Positions 17,325 through 27,665 of a stretch of 64,000 nt of DNA are shown here, piece by piece. The DNA is from Blautia luti (GTDB lineage Bacteria > Bacillota > Clostridia > Lachnospirales > Lachnospiraceae). Each line of letters starts with the position of its first letter. The first letter of the stretch is position 1. The position numbers and the translations under genes were made by a program. Below the pieces are notes generated by a model, which did not search any database, was not told the origin of the DNA, and saw nothing but the letters and a program-made list of their open reading frames with translations. The DNA lies in contig NZ_AP028156.1 in NCBI RefSeq assembly GCF_033096465.1, positions 1,198,501-1,262,500 of the forward strand, in the 5' to 3' direction.

Positions 17325-17555
17325 ATGATGACACAGAGTAAAATTAAATTAAATGCAACAGAAGAGGTTCAGGAATTTGTAAATGCAGCAACGAAATGTG
17401 ATTTTGATATTGATATATATTATAACAGATTTCTCATTGATGCGAAATCTATCCTCGGTATCCTCAGCATGGATCTGACGAAGGTACTGACTGTAGAATG
17501 TCATGGTGAGAGTAAAGAATTTGACCGTACACTGAAGAAATTTGCAGTTGCGTAA
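17325..17555 (+). CDS. HPr-family protein lacking the catalytic histidine
   Basis: A 76-residue protein with the HPr beta-alpha fold pattern: KIKLNATEEVQEFVNAA, then IDAKSILGILSMDL (the Ser46-type regulatory helix) and VECHGESKEFDRTLKKF. In PTS HPr the first segment carries the phosphorylated His15 within LHARPA; here that position has no His. Such Crh-like proteins cannot pass phosphate to sugars but may be phosphorylated on Ser or bind partners. The ATG at 17325 follows AGAAAGGG; 17328 is possible. Confidence 0.75.
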   Translation: MMTQSKIKLNATEEVQEFVNAATKCDFDIDIYYNRFLIDAKSILGILSMDLTKVLTVECHGESKEFDRTLKKFAVA

Positions 17556-17579
17556 ATTTTACAGCCGAATAATTATTGC

Positions 17580-17633
17580 AGAAAAGACGGGCCTGGCAGA
17601 GGAAGTTCTACAGACCTGTCTTTTCTTGTATAA
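17580..17633 (+). terminator. Terminator of HPr-like gene
   Basis: AGAAAAGACGGG (17580-17591) pairs with CCTGTCTTTTCT (17615-17626) with one wobble, and T-rich sequence follows. Confidence 0.8.
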
Positions 17634-17698
17634 CAGGAAATTCTGACGGATTTCCTATGGGAATAATGTGATTTGATGAAAAACGGAGAATTTCATTA

Positions 17699-17727
17699 TT
17701 GACAAATGAAAAAAAATGTTTTATAGT
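17699..17727 (+). promoter_or_regulatory. Promoter of pyrG
   Basis: TTGACA (17699-17704), exactly 17 bp, TATAGT (17722-17727); the same -10 variant as glnN. Confidence 0.8.
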
Positions 17728-17778
17728 ATAGCATATTTTTAAAAGAAAACACATATTGTTTAGGATATGATGATCTGA

Positions 17779-17847
17779 CAAAGGCGTCGGATGCAGAATA
17801 TCAGATGGGTCAAGTGCCCTCTGAATTCCGCATCTGGCGCCTTTTTT
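17779..17847 (+). terminator. Attenuator terminator in pyrG leader
   Basis: GGCGTCGGATGC (17783-17794) pairs with GCATCTGGCGCC with wobbles and is followed by TTTTTT. An inner CAGA/TCTG and GGG/CCC stem has a TCAAGTG loop. The stem opens with ACAAAGGCG, shared with the glnA and aspS leaders. CTP-sensing attenuation of pyrG is known in Bacillus, but that mechanism differs. Confidence 0.75.
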
Positions 17848-17882
17848 GTTGTAAACCAAGGATGGTGGAGGAGGAAATCAAA

Positions 17883-19505
17883 ATGGCAGTGAAATATGTA
17901 TTTGTCACAGGAGGAGTTGTTTCCGGTTTAGGAAAAGGTATCACAGCAGCATCTCTGGGACGTCTTCTTAAAGCAAGAGGCTATCAGGTAACTATGCAGA
18001 AGTTTGATCCTTACATTAATATTGATCCGGGAACTATGAACCCGATTCAGCACGGAGAAGTTTTTGTAACAGATGACGGTACAGAGACAGACCTGGATCT
18101 GGGACATTATGAGAGATTCATTGATGAGAGTCTTGATAAAAATTCCAACGTGACAACCGGTAAGGTTTACTGGTCTGTTCTTCAGAAAGAACGTCACGGG
18201 GATTTCGGCGGGGGTACCGTACAGGTAATTCCTCATATTACAAACGAGATCAAGAGCCGTTTCTACCGCGCCAAATCACCGGAGGAGAACAAGATTGCCA
18301 TTATCGAAGTGGGAGGAACTGTTGGTGATATTGAAAGCCAGCCGTTTCTGGAAGCAATCCGTCAGTTCCAGCTCAATGTGGGACATGACAATGCAATCCT
18401 GATCCATGTAACATTAATTCCTTATTTAAAAGCATCTGAAGAACTGAAAACCAAACCAACTCAGGCAAGCGTAAAGGAACTTCAGGGAATGGGAATCCAG
18501 CCGGATGTATTGGTATGCAGAAGTGAACATGAACTGACAGAGGACATTAAAGAAAAAATCGCTTTATTTTGCAACGTACCTGTATCACATGTGCTTCAGA
18601 ATCTGGATGTGGAATATTTATATGAAGCCCCTCTTGCAATGGAAAGAGAGAAGCTTGCAGATGTAGTTCTTTCCAGCCTGAGATTGGAAAACAGAAAACC
18701 GGATTTAAGTGACTGGGAGGAAATGGTAGAAAGTCTGAGAAATCCGAATAAAACAGTAAAAATCGCAATTGTAGGAAAATATACACAGCTTCATGATGCA
18801 TATCTCAGTGTAGTAGAGGCACTGAAACATGGCGGAATTTCCTGCAGAGCCAAAGTAGAGCTTGAGTGGATCGATTCCGAAGAACTGACAGAGAAGAATC
18901 TGGATCAGCAGCTTCACAATGTAGATGGTATCCTGGTTCCGGGTGGTTTCGGAAACAGAGGTACAGAAGGAATGATCCTGGCAGCACAGTATGCAAGAGT
19001 ACATAAGATTCCATATCTTGGAATCTGTCTGGGAATGCAGATGGCAATTGTAGAATTCGCCCGTCATGTACTTGGATACGAAGATGCAAACAGTATTGAA
19101 CTGAATCCGGAAACCAAACACCCGGTAATTGCATTAATGCCGGATCAGGAAGATATCGAAGATATTGGAGGTACCTTAAGACTTGGAAGTTATCCATGTA
19201 TCCTTGCAGAAGGTTCCAAATCTTATGAACTCTTTGGTAAGAAGGAGATTCATGAGCGTCACAGACATCGTTATGAAGTAAACAACGCATTCCGTAAAGA
19301 ACTTCAGGAGAAGGGAATGAATATCGTAGGAACTTCCCCTGATAACCATATCGTAGAGATGATCGAGATCGCAGGGCATCCGTTCTATGTAGGAACCCAG
19401 GCCCATCCGGAATTCAAATCCCGCCCGAATCATGCACATCCTTTATTCAGAGGATTTATTCAGGCGGCTGTGAACTTTAGGCAGAGCGATACGAATGAAG
19501 AATAA
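17883..19505 (+). CDS. pyrG: CTP synthase
   Basis: A 540-residue enzyme that aminates UTP to CTP with glutamine and ATP. The N-terminal synthetase domain shows [20 protein letters not shown] and the [11 protein letters not shown] region; the C-terminal class I glutaminase domain has the nucleophile Cys in YLGICLGMQ and His/Glu in [17 protein letters not shown] supports the ATG at 17883, not the longer frame from 17805, which begins inside the terminator. gltB follows 19 bp after the stop, so the attenuator probably controls pyrG-gltB-gltD together. Confidence 0.95.
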   Translation: MAVKYVFVTGGVVSGLGKGITAASLGRLLKARGYQVTMQKFDPYINIDPGTMNPIQHGEVFVTDDGTETDLDLGHYERFIDESLDKNSNVTTGKVYWSVLQKERHGDFGGGTVQVIPHITNEIKSRFYRAKSPEENKIAIIEVGGTVGDIESQPFLEAIRQFQLNVGHDNAILIHVTLIPYLKASEELKTKPTQASVKELQGMGIQPDVLVCRSEHELTEDIKEKIALFCNVPVSHVLQNLDVEYLYEAPLAMEREKLADVVLSSLRLENRKPDLSDWEEMVESLRNPNKTVKIAIVGKYTQLHDAYLSVVEALKHGGISCRAKVELEWIDSEELTEKNLDQQLHNVDGILVPGGFGNRGTEGMILAAQYARVHKIPYLGICLGMQMAIVEFARHVLGYEDANSIELNPETKHPVIALMPDQEDIEDIGGTLRLGSYPCILAEGSKSYELFGKKEIHERHRHRYEVNNAFRKELQEKGMNIVGTSPDNHIVEMIEIAGHPFYVGTQAHPEFKSRPNHAHPLFRGFIQAAVNFRQSDTNEE

Positions 19506-19524
19506 CAGAAAGGATGAGGAGATT

Positions 19525-22500
19525 ATGAAAGAAGTGAGAGAACAGCAGCAAGGTATGTACAGGCCTGAATTTGAGCATGACAACTGTGGTATCGGAGCAG
19601 TTGTCAATATCAAAGGCAAGAAAACCCACGATACTGTTGCAAATGCATTAAAGATCGTAGAACATCTGGAACACCGCGCAGGTAAGGATGCAGAAGGCAA
19701 AACCGGTGACGGTGTAGGTATTCTTCTCCAGATTTCCCATAAATTTTTCAAGAAAGCCTGTAAGAAAGAGGGATTTGAGATTGGCGATGAGAGAGAATAT
19801 GGCATCGCACAGTTTTTCTTCCCGCAGCACGAGATCAAACGCGCACAGGCAAAGAAGATGTTTGAGATCATTCTTGAGAAAGAAGGCCTGGAACTTCTTG
19901 GATGGCGTCAGGTCCCGGTATTCCCGGAAGTGCTTGGACACAAGGCAAGAGAATGTATGCCATGTATTATGCAGGCATTTATCAAAAAGCCGGAAGATGT
20001 GGAAAAAGGTCTTCCATTTGACCGTATGCTCTACATTGCAAGACGTGAGTTTGAACAGAGTAATGATAATACTTATGTAGTTTCCATGAGCAGCCGTACC
20101 ATCGTTTACAAAGGTATGTTCCTGGTTGGACAGCTTCGTACTTTCTTCGAAGACCTCCAGAGCCCGGATTATGAATCTGCTATCGCTATGGTACACTCCC
20201 GTTTCAGTACCAACACAAACCCAAGCTGGGAGAGAGCACATCCGAACCGTTTCATGGTACATAACGGTGAGATCAACACCATCCGCGGCAACGCAGATAA
20301 GATGCTTGCAAGAGAAGAGAACATGGAATCTCCATACCTGGAGGGACAGCTTCATAAAGTGCTCCCTGTTGTAAACAGAAATGGTTCCGACTCTGCAATG
20401 CTTGATAATACACTGGAATTCCTGGTAATGAGTGGCATGGAGCTGCCTCTTGCAGTGATGATCACAATCCCTGAACCATGGGCAAACAATGATACCATTT
20501 CACAGGCAAAGCGTGATTTCTACCAGTACTATGCAACCATGATGGAGCCATGGGACGGACCTGCATCTATCCTCTTCTCAGACGGTGATGTGATGGGAGC
20601 TGTCCTTGACAGAAACGGTCTCCGTCCATCCAGATATTATATTACCTCCGATGGTTACATGATCCTTTCCTCAGAAGTAGGTGTTCTGCCAATCCCGGAA
20701 GAGAAGATCGTATTAAAAGAGCGTCTTCATCCTGGAAAAATGCTCCTGGTAGATACTGTAAAGGGAAAAGTTATCGATGACAATGAGCTGAAAGAGGGCT
20801 ACGCAAAAATGCAGCCATACGGTGAATGGCTTGACAGTCATCTGGTACAGTTAAAGGATATCAAGATCCCGAATGAGAGACCGGAAGAGTACACACCAGA
20901 GCAGAGAGCGCGTCTGCAGAAAGCATTCGGTTATACTTATGAGCAGTATCGTACTTCCATCAGAAACATGGCATTAAACGGAGCAGAGAGCATCGGAGCC
21001 ATGGGTGTGGATACCCCACTTGCAGTATTTTCCAAACAGAACAGACCATTATTTGACTATTTCAAACAGCTCTTCGCACAGGTTACTAACCCTCCAATCG
21101 ATGCGATCCGTGAGGAAATCGTTACCAGCACAAGCGTTTATGTTGGCAAGGACGGAAACTTGCTGGAGCAGAAACCGGAAAACTGTCAGGTATTAAAAAT
21201 CAACAATCCGATCCTGACAAATACAGATATGATGAAGATCAAGAGCTTCAAACATGAGGGCTTCAAGACAGCTGTTGTTTCTACCTTATATTACAAGAGC
21301 ACCAAGCTTGAGAGAGCTATTGACCGTCTTTTCGTAGAAGTAGATAAAGCATTTCGTGAGGGTGCAAATATCCTTGTTCTTTCAGACAGAGGAGTAGATG
21401 AAAACCATATGCCGATCCCGTCACTTCTGGCAGTATCCGCAGTTCATCAGCACCTTGTAAAAACAAAGAAGAGTACCTCTCTTGCCATCATTCTGGAATC
21501 CGGAGAACCGAGAGAAGTACATCATTTCGCAACTTTACTTGGTTATGGTGCAAGCGCTATCAACCCATACCTTGCCCTTGAGACAATCCATGAGCTGATC
21601 GACAGCCATATGTTGGACAAAGATTACTATGCAGCAGTAGATGATTACAACCATGCAGTTATCAGCGGAATTGTAAAGATTGCTTCCAAGATGGGTATTT
21701 CCACCATTCAGTCCTATCAGGGATCTCAGATTTTTGAGGCAATTGGTATCTCTTCTGATGTGATCGAGAAATACTTTACAGGTACAGTCAGCCGTGTGGG
21801 CGGTATCACACTGGAAGACATCGAAGAGAATGTAGAGAAACTTCACTCAGAAGCATTTGACCCGTTAGGACTTCCGACAGACCTAACACTGGACAGCGTT
21901 GGTGCACATAAGATGAGAAGCCAGGGAGAGGAACATCGTTACAATCCTCAGACCATCCATCTTCTGCAGCAGTCCACATGGACAGGAAGCTATGATCTGT
22001 TCAAACAGTACACAGATCTGGTAGATAAAGAAAACCACGGAAACTTAAGAGGACTTCTGGACTTTAAGTTTGCCGAGACACCGGTTCCGCTTGAAGAAGT
22101 AGAAAGTGTAGATGATATCGTAAAACGATTTAAGACAGGTGCCATGTCCTATGGTTCCATTTCACAGGAAGCACATGAGACACTGGCAATCGCCATGAAC
22201 CACCTCCATGGAAAATCCAATACAGGTGAGGGCGGTGAAAGTGACGAGAGACTGGATTCTGCAGGAAGCAGCGATGACAGATGCTCCGCAATCAAACAGG
22301 TTGCCAGCGGACGTTTCGGTGTAACCAGCCGTTATCTTGTATCTGCAAGAGAAATCCAGATCAAGATGGCACAGGGTGCAAAACCTGGTGAAGGCGGACA
22401 TCTTCCTGCAAAGAAGGTATATCCATGGATTGCCAAAACCCGTCATTCTACACCGGGTGTCAGCCTGATTTCCCCGCCACCGCACCACGATATCTATTCT

Positions 22501-24072
22501 ATCGAGGACCTGGCACAGTTAATCTATGATCTTAAGAATGCAAATAAATATGCAGATATTTCTGTTAAACTGGTATCTGAAGCAGGCGTGGGCACAGTTG
22601 CAGCAGGTGTTGCCAAAGCAGGCGCACAGACGATCCTGATCTCCGGTTATGACGGAGGTACAGGTGCAGCTCCAAGAAGTTCTATCCACAATGCAGGACT
22701 TCCATGGGAACTGGGACTTGCAGAAACACATCAGACACTGCTTAAAAACGGTCTGAGAAATCGTGTCCGCATTGAGACTGACGGTAAGCTTATGAGTGGC
22801 CGTGACGTTGCAATCGCAGCATTGATGGGTGCAGAGGAATTCGGTTTCGCAACAGCTCCTCTTGTAACCATGGGCTGTGTAATGATGCGTGTATGTAACC
22901 TGGATACCTGCCCGGTAGGTGTGGCAACACAGAATCCGGAACTCCGCAAGAGATTTAAAGGAAAACCGGAATATGTAGAGAATTTCATGCGCTTTATCGC
23001 ACAGGAATTAAGAGAGTATATGTCTAAACTGGGATTCCGTACAGTCAGCGAAATGGTTGGACGTACAGATCTTCTGGTTCAGACAGACAATGTACCAGAA
23101 CCACATCAGGGTAAAGTAGATTTAAGTGCAATCCTGAACAATCCATTTGCAGGCAAAGATCAGAAAGTTACCTTTGACCCGAAGGCTGTATATAATTTCG
23201 AACTGGAAAAAACCATGGATGAAAAAGTTCTGGTTAAAAAATGCGCAAATGCAATCAATAAAGGTCAGAAAACAGAGCTTTCTGTAAATCTGACAAACAT
23301 TGACCGTACATTCGGAACCATCCTTGGTGCAGAGATTACCAGAAAGAATAAAAACGGACTTGCAGATGACACCATCACTGTACACTGCAACGGTGCCGGC
23401 GGACAGAGCTTCGGTGCATTTATCCCCAAAGGACTTACACTGGAACTGACCGGTGACAGTAATGACTACTTCGGAAAAGGACTTTCCGGTGGTAAACTGA
23501 TCCTGAAGGTTCCGGAAAAAGCTGCATACAAAGCAGAAGAGAATATTATTGTAGGTAATGTTGCCCTCTACGGTGCAACCAGTGGTACTGCATTTATCAA
23601 TGGTGTTGCAGGTGAGCGTTTCGCAGTCCGTAACTCCGGTGCATCCGCAGTTGTAGAAGGTGTAGGAGAGCACGGCTGTGAATATATGACAGGTGGCCGC
23701 GTAGTCGTACTTGGTAAGACTGGCAAGAACTTTGCAGCAGGTATGAGCGGCGGTATCGCATATGTACTGGATGTGGATAATGTTCTTTACAAGAATCTGA
23801 ACAAAGCCATGATTTCCATCGAAAAAGTGGAAAACAAATATGACAAAAAAGAACTTCGCGACCTGATTGAAGCTCATGTAGAAGCAACAGGTTCCAAACT
23901 CGGTGCGAAAGTTCTGGCTGACTTTGATTATTATCTGCCGCACTTTAAGAAACTCATTCCGAATGAGTACAAGAAGATGATCACTTTAAGTGCAAAACTG
24001 GAAGAAAAAGGTCTGAACAGTCAGCAGGCACAGATGGAAGCGTTCTACGAAAGTATTGGCGCCAAGCATTGA
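19525..24072 (+). CDS. gltB: Glutamate synthase (NADPH) large subunit
   Basis: A 1515-residue GOGAT large chain that converts glutamine and 2-oxoglutarate to two glutamates. An N-terminal propeptide of about 20 residues precedes the Ntn nucleophile Cys21 (NCGIGAVVN). The central FMN domain has KSNTGEGGES and GYDGGTGAAPRSS; the 3Fe-4S cysteines are in CVMMRVCNLDTCPVG; the C-terminal beta-helix domain is GXXGXXXG-rich. The ATG at 19525 follows GATGAGGAG. The earlier in-frame ATG at 19495 overlaps pyrG and is less likely. Confidence 0.95.
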   Translation: MKEVREQQQGMYRPEFEHDNCGIGAVVNIKGKKTHDTVANALKIVEHLEHRAGKDAEGKTGDGVGILLQISHKFFKKACKKEGFEIGDEREYGIAQFFFPQHEIKRAQAKKMFEIILEKEGLELLGWRQVPVFPEVLGHKARECMPCIMQAFIKKPEDVEKGLPFDRMLYIARREFEQSNDNTYVVSMSSRTIVYKGMFLVGQLRTFFEDLQSPDYESAIAMVHSRFSTNTNPSWERAHPNRFMVHNGEINTIRGNADKMLAREENMESPYLEGQLHKVLPVVNRNGSDSAMLDNTLEFLVMSGMELPLAVMITIPEPWANNDTISQAKRDFYQYYATMMEPWDGPASILFSDGDVMGAVLDRNGLRPSRYYITSDGYMILSSEVGVLPIPEEKIVLKERLHPGKMLLVDTVKGKVIDDNELKEGYAKMQPYGEWLDSHLVQLKDIKIPNERPEEYTPEQRARLQKAFGYTYEQYRTSIRNMALNGAESIGAMGVDTPLAVFSKQNRPLFDYFKQLFAQVTNPPIDAIREEIVTSTSVYVGKDGNLLEQKPENCQVLKINNPILTNTDMMKIKSFKHEGFKTAVVSTLYYKSTKLERAIDRLFVEVDKAFREGANILVLSDRGVDENHMPIPSLLAVSAVHQHLVKTKKSTSLAIILESGEPREVHHFATLLGYGASAINPYLALETIHELIDSHMLDKDYYAAVDDYNHAVISGIVKIASKMGISTIQSYQGSQIFEAIGISSDVIEKYFTGTVSRVGGITLEDIEENVEKLHSEAFDPLGLPTDLTLDSVGAHKMRSQGEEHRYNPQTIHLLQQSTWTGSYDLFKQYTDLVDKENHGNLRGLLDFKFAETPVPLEEVESVDDIVKRFKTGAMSYGSISQEAHETLAIAMNHLHGKSNTGEGGESDERLDSAGSSDDRCSAIKQVASGRFGVTSRYLVSAREIQIKMAQGAKPGEGGHLPAKKVYPWIAKTRHSTPGVSLISPPPHHDIYSIEDLAQLIYDLKNANKYADISVKLVSEAGVGTVAAGVAKAGAQTILISGYDGGTGAAPRSSIHNAGLPWELGLAETHQTLLKNGLRNRVRIETDGKLMSGRDVAIAALMGAEEFGFATAPLVTMGCVMMRVCNLDTCPVGVATQNPELRKRFKGKPEYVENFMRFIAQELREYMSKLGFRTVSEMVGRTDLLVQTDNVPEPHQGKVDLSAILNNPFAGKDQKVTFDPKAVYNFELEKTMDEKVLVKKCANAINKGQKTELSVNLTNIDRTFGTILGAEITRKNKNGLADDTITVHCNGAGGQSFGAFIPKGLTLELTGDSNDYFGKGLSGGKLILKVPEKAAYKAEENIIVGNVALYGATSGTAFINGVAGERFAVRNSGASAVVEGVGEHGCEYMTGGRVVVLGKTGKNFAAGMSGGIAYVLDVDNVLYKNLNKAMISIEKVENKYDKKELRDLIEAHVEATGSKLGAKVLADFDYYLPHFKKLIPNEYKKMITLSAKLEEKGLNSQQAQMEAFYESIGAKH

Positions 24073-24088
24073 GAGAGGAGAGGAAATC

Positions 24089-25573
24089 ATGGGAAAACCT
24101 ACGGGATTTTTAGAGTATAAAAGAGAGACGGCAAAGGTTCTGCCGCCAAAGGTCCGCATTGCAAATTTCAAAGAATTCAGGACACCTTTAAATAAAGAAA
24201 AACAGAAACTTCAGGGCGCACGCTGCATGGCATGCGGTGTCCCATTCTGCCAGTCAGGTATGATGATTGGCGGTATGGCATCCGGCTGCCCTCTGCATAA
24301 CCTTGTACCTGAGACAAACGATCTGGTTTATACAGGCAACTGGAAACAGGCATTCTTAAGACTGAGCAAGACACACAGTTTCCCGGAATTTACTTCACGT
24401 GTCTGCCCTGCACTCTGCGAAGCAGCCTGCACCTGTAATATAAACGGAGAACCGGTATCCACCAAAGAAAACGAACGTGCGATCATCGAGACAGCCTATG
24501 AGAACGGATGGGTAACCCCACAGATCCCGGAAGTACGCACAGGCAAATCTATTGCAGTCATCGGAAGTGGTCCCTCCGGACTGGCAGCAGCTCAGCAGTT
24601 AAACAGACGAGGCCACAGCGTAACTGTATTTGAAAGAAAAGACCGTGTAGGCGGACTTCTCCGTTACGGTATTCCTAACATGAAGCTGGACAAAGCTGTT
24701 GTTGACAGAAGAATCCATCTTATGGAAGAAGAGGGAGTTAAATTCGTTACAAATGTAAACGTAGGAAAGGACATCAAAGCAGAAGAACTTCTGAAACAGT
24801 TCGACCGCGTCATCCTTGCCTGCGGAGCATCCAATCCACGAGACATTAAAGTTCCGGGACGGGATGCAAAAGGAATTTATTTCGCAGTAGATTTCCTGGG
24901 ACAGGTAACAAAAGCGCTGTTGGACTCTGATTTTGCCAAAGTTCCATATGAACTTGCCAAAGGAAAAAATGTTCTGGTCATCGGTGGTGGTGATACAGGA
25001 AATGACTGTGTGGGAACTTCTATCCGTCTGGGTGCCAAATCTGTGATCCAGTTAGAGATGATGCCGAAGCCACCAGTGGAAAGAACACCATCCAATCCAT
25101 GGCCGCAGTGGCCGAGAGTTCTCAAAACAGACTATGGTCAGGAAGAAGCCATTGCTGTATTCGGACATGATCCACGAGTATACCAGACTACGGTTACCGA
25201 GTTTATCAAAGACAAAAACGGAAACGTCTGCCAGGCAAAACTCACGAAATTAAAGAGCGAAAAAGATCCAAAGACAGGACGTATGATGATGGTACCTGTA
25301 GAAGGAACAGAAGAAGTCATCCCTGTAGACGTAGTTCTTATCGCAGCCGGTTTCCTTGGCAGTGAGAAATATGTAACAGACGCATTTAAGGTAGCCATCA
25401 ATGGAAGAACCAATGTAGATACAAAACCAGAGCAGTATCAGACCTCAGTAGACAAAGTCTTCACTGCTGGAGACATGCACAGAGGCCAGTCCCTGGTAGT
25501 ATGGGCGATCCGTGAAGGCAGAGAAGCTGCGAAAGCGGTAGATGAATCGCTGATGGGATATTCCTATCTGTAA
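24089..25573 (+). CDS. gltD: Glutamate synthase small subunit
   Basis: A 494-residue FAD/NADPH subunit that feeds electrons to GltB. Cys motifs for two [4Fe-4S] clusters lie near the N-terminus (CMACGVPFC, GCPLHN, CPALCEAACTC); FAD binding follows (AVIGSGPSGLAAAQQLNRRG) and NADPH binding (VLVIGGGDTGNDC). The C-terminus has the family's VFTAGDMHRGQSLVVWAI. GAGGAGAGG supports the ATG at 24089, 16 bp after gltB. A strong terminator follows. Confidence 0.95.
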   Translation: MGKPTGFLEYKRETAKVLPPKVRIANFKEFRTPLNKEKQKLQGARCMACGVPFCQSGMMIGGMASGCPLHNLVPETNDLVYTGNWKQAFLRLSKTHSFPEFTSRVCPALCEAACTCNINGEPVSTKENERAIIETAYENGWVTPQIPEVRTGKSIAVIGSGPSGLAAAQQLNRRGHSVTVFERKDRVGGLLRYGIPNMKLDKAVVDRRIHLMEEEGVKFVTNVNVGKDIKAEELLKQFDRVILACGASNPRDIKVPGRDAKGIYFAVDFLGQVTKALLDSDFAKVPYELAKGKNVLVIGGGDTGNDCVGTSIRLGAKSVIQLEMMPKPPVERTPSNPWPQWPRVLKTDYGQEEAIAVFGHDPRVYQTTVTEFIKDKNGNVCQAKLTKLKSEKDPKTGRMMMVPVEGTEEVIPVDVVLIAAGFLGSEKYVTDAFKVAINGRTNVDTKPEQYQTSVDKVFTAGDMHRGQSLVVWAIREGREAAKAVDESLMGYSYL

Positions 25574-25592
25574 AAATAAGATAAAATATGAG

Positions 25593-25649
25593 AAAGGTGC
25601 TATTGTCTGACGGAAAAGGACGTCAGGAAGTGGCACCTTTGTTTTTTTT
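25593..25649 (+). terminator. Terminator of pyrG-gltBD unit
   Basis: AAAGGTGC (25593-25600) pairs with GCACCTTT (25633-25640) around an inner CTGACG/CGTCAG stem; eight Ts follow. Confidence 0.9.
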
Positions 25650-25732
25650 GAAGTGATTTTCGGGTGTTTCGGGTATTACAATAATTGTAGTTTAGTTTAA
25701 ATAAACAAAAATACTTAGTAAACCCAGCGTAG

Positions 25733-25918
25733 TCCTATCAGCGATTACACGGCGAAGATGTGATTACCACACCGAAAACAAAGAAAAGTAATCGTATGAT
25801 CAAAATGCTGAAGTTCCTCTGTGAAGAAATGCAGGAATATTTGCAGATGCTTTACGGATTGAAGAAGAAAGACCGAATCTTTACGGTCACAAAGAATATC
25901 GTAGAGGTGTATATCTGA
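25733..25918 (+). pseudogene. Tyrosine integrase fragment (conjugative-transposon type)
   Basis: The frame reads SYQRLHGEDVITTPKTKKSN and then MIKMLKFLCEEMQEYLQMLY and KKKDRIFTVTK, an internal part of integrases of Tn916-like elements. Neither the N-terminal domain nor the C-terminal catalytic Arg-His-Arg-Tyr region is present; the upstream codon is a stop. It is a relic fused at its 3' side to a tnpV fragment in another frame. Confidence 0.65.
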
Positions 25919-26130
25919 ATCTGCTTACAAGTGGAAGGTTGAATGATTATTTGGCTGATATAGAAGAACAGGCACAGAAACGCTTTGAAAGGATTGTAGA
26001 GCAGATGGCAGAGAGTGAAGGTATTACCGAACAACTTAAAGCAAATGATCAGGTGGCTTGGGTAGGAGAAATGAATAATATTTGGAGTAGAGCAAGAGCG
26101 GTTGTGAATGCTGAATTGATTTATAACTAA
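25861..26130 (+). pseudogene. TnpV-like transposon protein, C-terminal fragment
   Basis: The frame reads EEERPNLYGHKEYRRGVYLN, then LLTSGRLNDYLADIEEQAQ, and ends in RARAVVNAELIYN, matching the C-terminal two thirds of TnpV proteins from Clostridia transposons. The N-terminus is missing. It overlaps the last 58 bp of the integrase relic on the same strand in a different frame, so a recombination joint lies near 25860. Confidence 0.65.
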
Positions 26131-26223
26131 AAAAGAAGAGATTTTGGATAAATGCTGGACTGTAAACTTTGTTTATAGCTTATTCTTAAGATAAAATAGA
26201 GTTGCTTGAAAGGAGTGCATAAC

Positions 26224-27069
26224 ATGAAAATAAAAGACGTAGAAGAACGAACAGGTTTATCCCGTTCTAATGTTCGTTTTTATGAAAAGGAAAAACTCAT
26301 TGAGCCTTCAAGAAACGAAAGTAATGGTTATAGAGATTATTCAGAAAATGATGTGGAAAATATAAAGAAGATTGCATATCTGCGTACATTAGGAATTTCT
26401 ATTGAGGATATACGAAGCATTATATCTGGAAAAGTAACATTGCAGGAAACGCTTGAGAGGCAGAATGAAATATTAAATAGTCAGATTACTGATTTGAATA
26501 AGGCAAAACTCATGTGCGAAAAAATGTTGGGTGAAGAAAGTATTAGTTATGAAAAATTACAGGTAGAACAATATGTAACAGAGTTGCAGGATTATTGGAA
26601 AGATAATCAAACTGTTTTCAAACTAGATTCAGTCAGCTTTTTGTATATATGGGGAAGTATGCTTACTTGGATAACGATTACCGTACTATGCTTGATTATT
26701 GGGGCGTTGTCTTATTCTAAGCTGCCGACAGAAATTCCGGTACAATGGAGTAAAGGTGTGGCAACATCTTTGGTGAATAAAAATTGGATTTTTATTTGTC
26801 CGGTTATCTGCATTATAATCCGTTATTTATTAAAACCTTTTATCTATGCCAAATTACAGATGAACAATTATTATGGAAAAATTATAACAGAGTATTTGAC
26901 AAATTATATGTGTTTTATTGTATTGTCAGTAGAAATTTTCTCAATACTTTTTACTTTCGGAGTGGTAAAAAGTGTTGTTGTACTTTTATTTGTGAATACG
27001 GCAGTCTTTATGGGATTGTTAGTAGTCGGATTGACAAAAATGGATTTGAGAGGAAAAGAAATTTTATGA
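26224..27069 (+). CDS. MerR-family regulator with C-terminal membrane (DUF1648-like) domain
   Basis: A 281-residue protein. Residues 1-70 are a MerR winged helix (MKIKDVEERTGLSRSNVRFY, then GYRDYSENDVENIKKIAYLR), followed by a coiled coil (about 75-110). From about residue 140 it has four or five membrane segments and a SKLPTEIPVQWS motif like DUF1648 domains. Such fused sensors usually control the linked ABC transporter, here the truncated gene overlapping its stop codon. The ATG at 26224 follows GAAAGGAG. Confidence 0.8.
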   Translation: MKIKDVEERTGLSRSNVRFYEKEKLIEPSRNESNGYRDYSENDVENIKKIAYLRTLGISIEDIRSIISGKVTLQETLERQNEILNSQITDLNKAKLMCEKMLGEESISYEKLQVEQYVTELQDYWKDNQTVFKLDSVSFLYIWGSMLTWITITVLCLIIGALSYSKLPTEIPVQWSKGVATSLVNKNWIFICPVICIIIRYLLKPFIYAKLQMNNYYGKIITEYLTNYMCFIVLSVEIFSILFTFGVVKSVVVLLFVNTAVFMGLLVVGLTKMDLRGKEIL

Positions 27070-27323
27070 TTCAGATTTCAAATTTAATTAAAAAATATGG
27101 TGAAACAGTCGTTTTTTCGAACTTAAACTATACATTTGAAAATACTTGTATTTATGGACTTGTTGGAAGAAATGGAGCTGGAAAGACTACCCTTTTGAAT
27201 ATACTTTCGAATTATGATAAAAATTATACGGGAGTAATTTCTATCGATGGAGAAAAAATGAACAAGGTTGATTATCTTGATATGCCAGTTGCCTATGCAA
27301 TGGATCAACCCATTTTTTTTAAC
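27066..27323 (+). pseudogene. ABC transporter ATP-binding protein, N-terminal fragment cut by IS
   Basis: The start overlaps the MerR gene stop (ATGA), showing translational coupling. It reads MIQISNLIKKYGETVVF and Walker A VGRNGAGKTTLL, and runs to MDQPIFFN, where the IS605-type element begins right after TTTAAC. Signature motif, Walker B and the rest are absent. Joining the two flanks does not restore the ABC frame, so DNA has also been lost downstream. Confidence 0.8.
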
Positions 27324-27508
27324 AACCGTAGCAAGAATTCCCTCACTATAGGTGATGGGATGAATTGCACATTCGAGCATGTCTGCTCAAATTCATAAAA
27401 AACCGCAAAAACACTTGTTCTGATACAATAAATATATTATAATAGAAAAAAGAACAATATGCTCTTGAAATTTGGACGGTTGAAATAAGCAATAAGTGAG
27501 TGCACATA

Positions 27509-27665
27509 ATGAGTTTAGATAATAATTCTCATTCAGTGTTTTTGTTTGATCATGGTTATGAAATATGGCAGAAAGATGCTGGACGATAAGATGTCAGAGA
27601 GAACAAAAGAAATCTTTGAAATATAGCACCTGTTGAAACAATCCATCAGTATATAGAGAGTCAGG
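27509..27665 (+). pseudogene. tnpA (Y1 transposase) relic in copy A
   Basis: ATG at 27509 reads MSLDNNSHSVFLF like IS200 transposases; another frame then gives MVMKYGRKMLDDKMSERTKE and a stop. A later piece, ETIHQYIESQGE, resembles a TnpA C-terminus. The middle, with the HUH and catalytic Tyr region, is deleted. Copy B has the same deletion. Confidence 0.65.

Noticed and set aside
23122..23943. 273-codon minus-strand frame inside gltB
   Set aside because: Antisense shadow of a strongly conserved gene; Cys/Phe-rich composition typical of a shadow frame.
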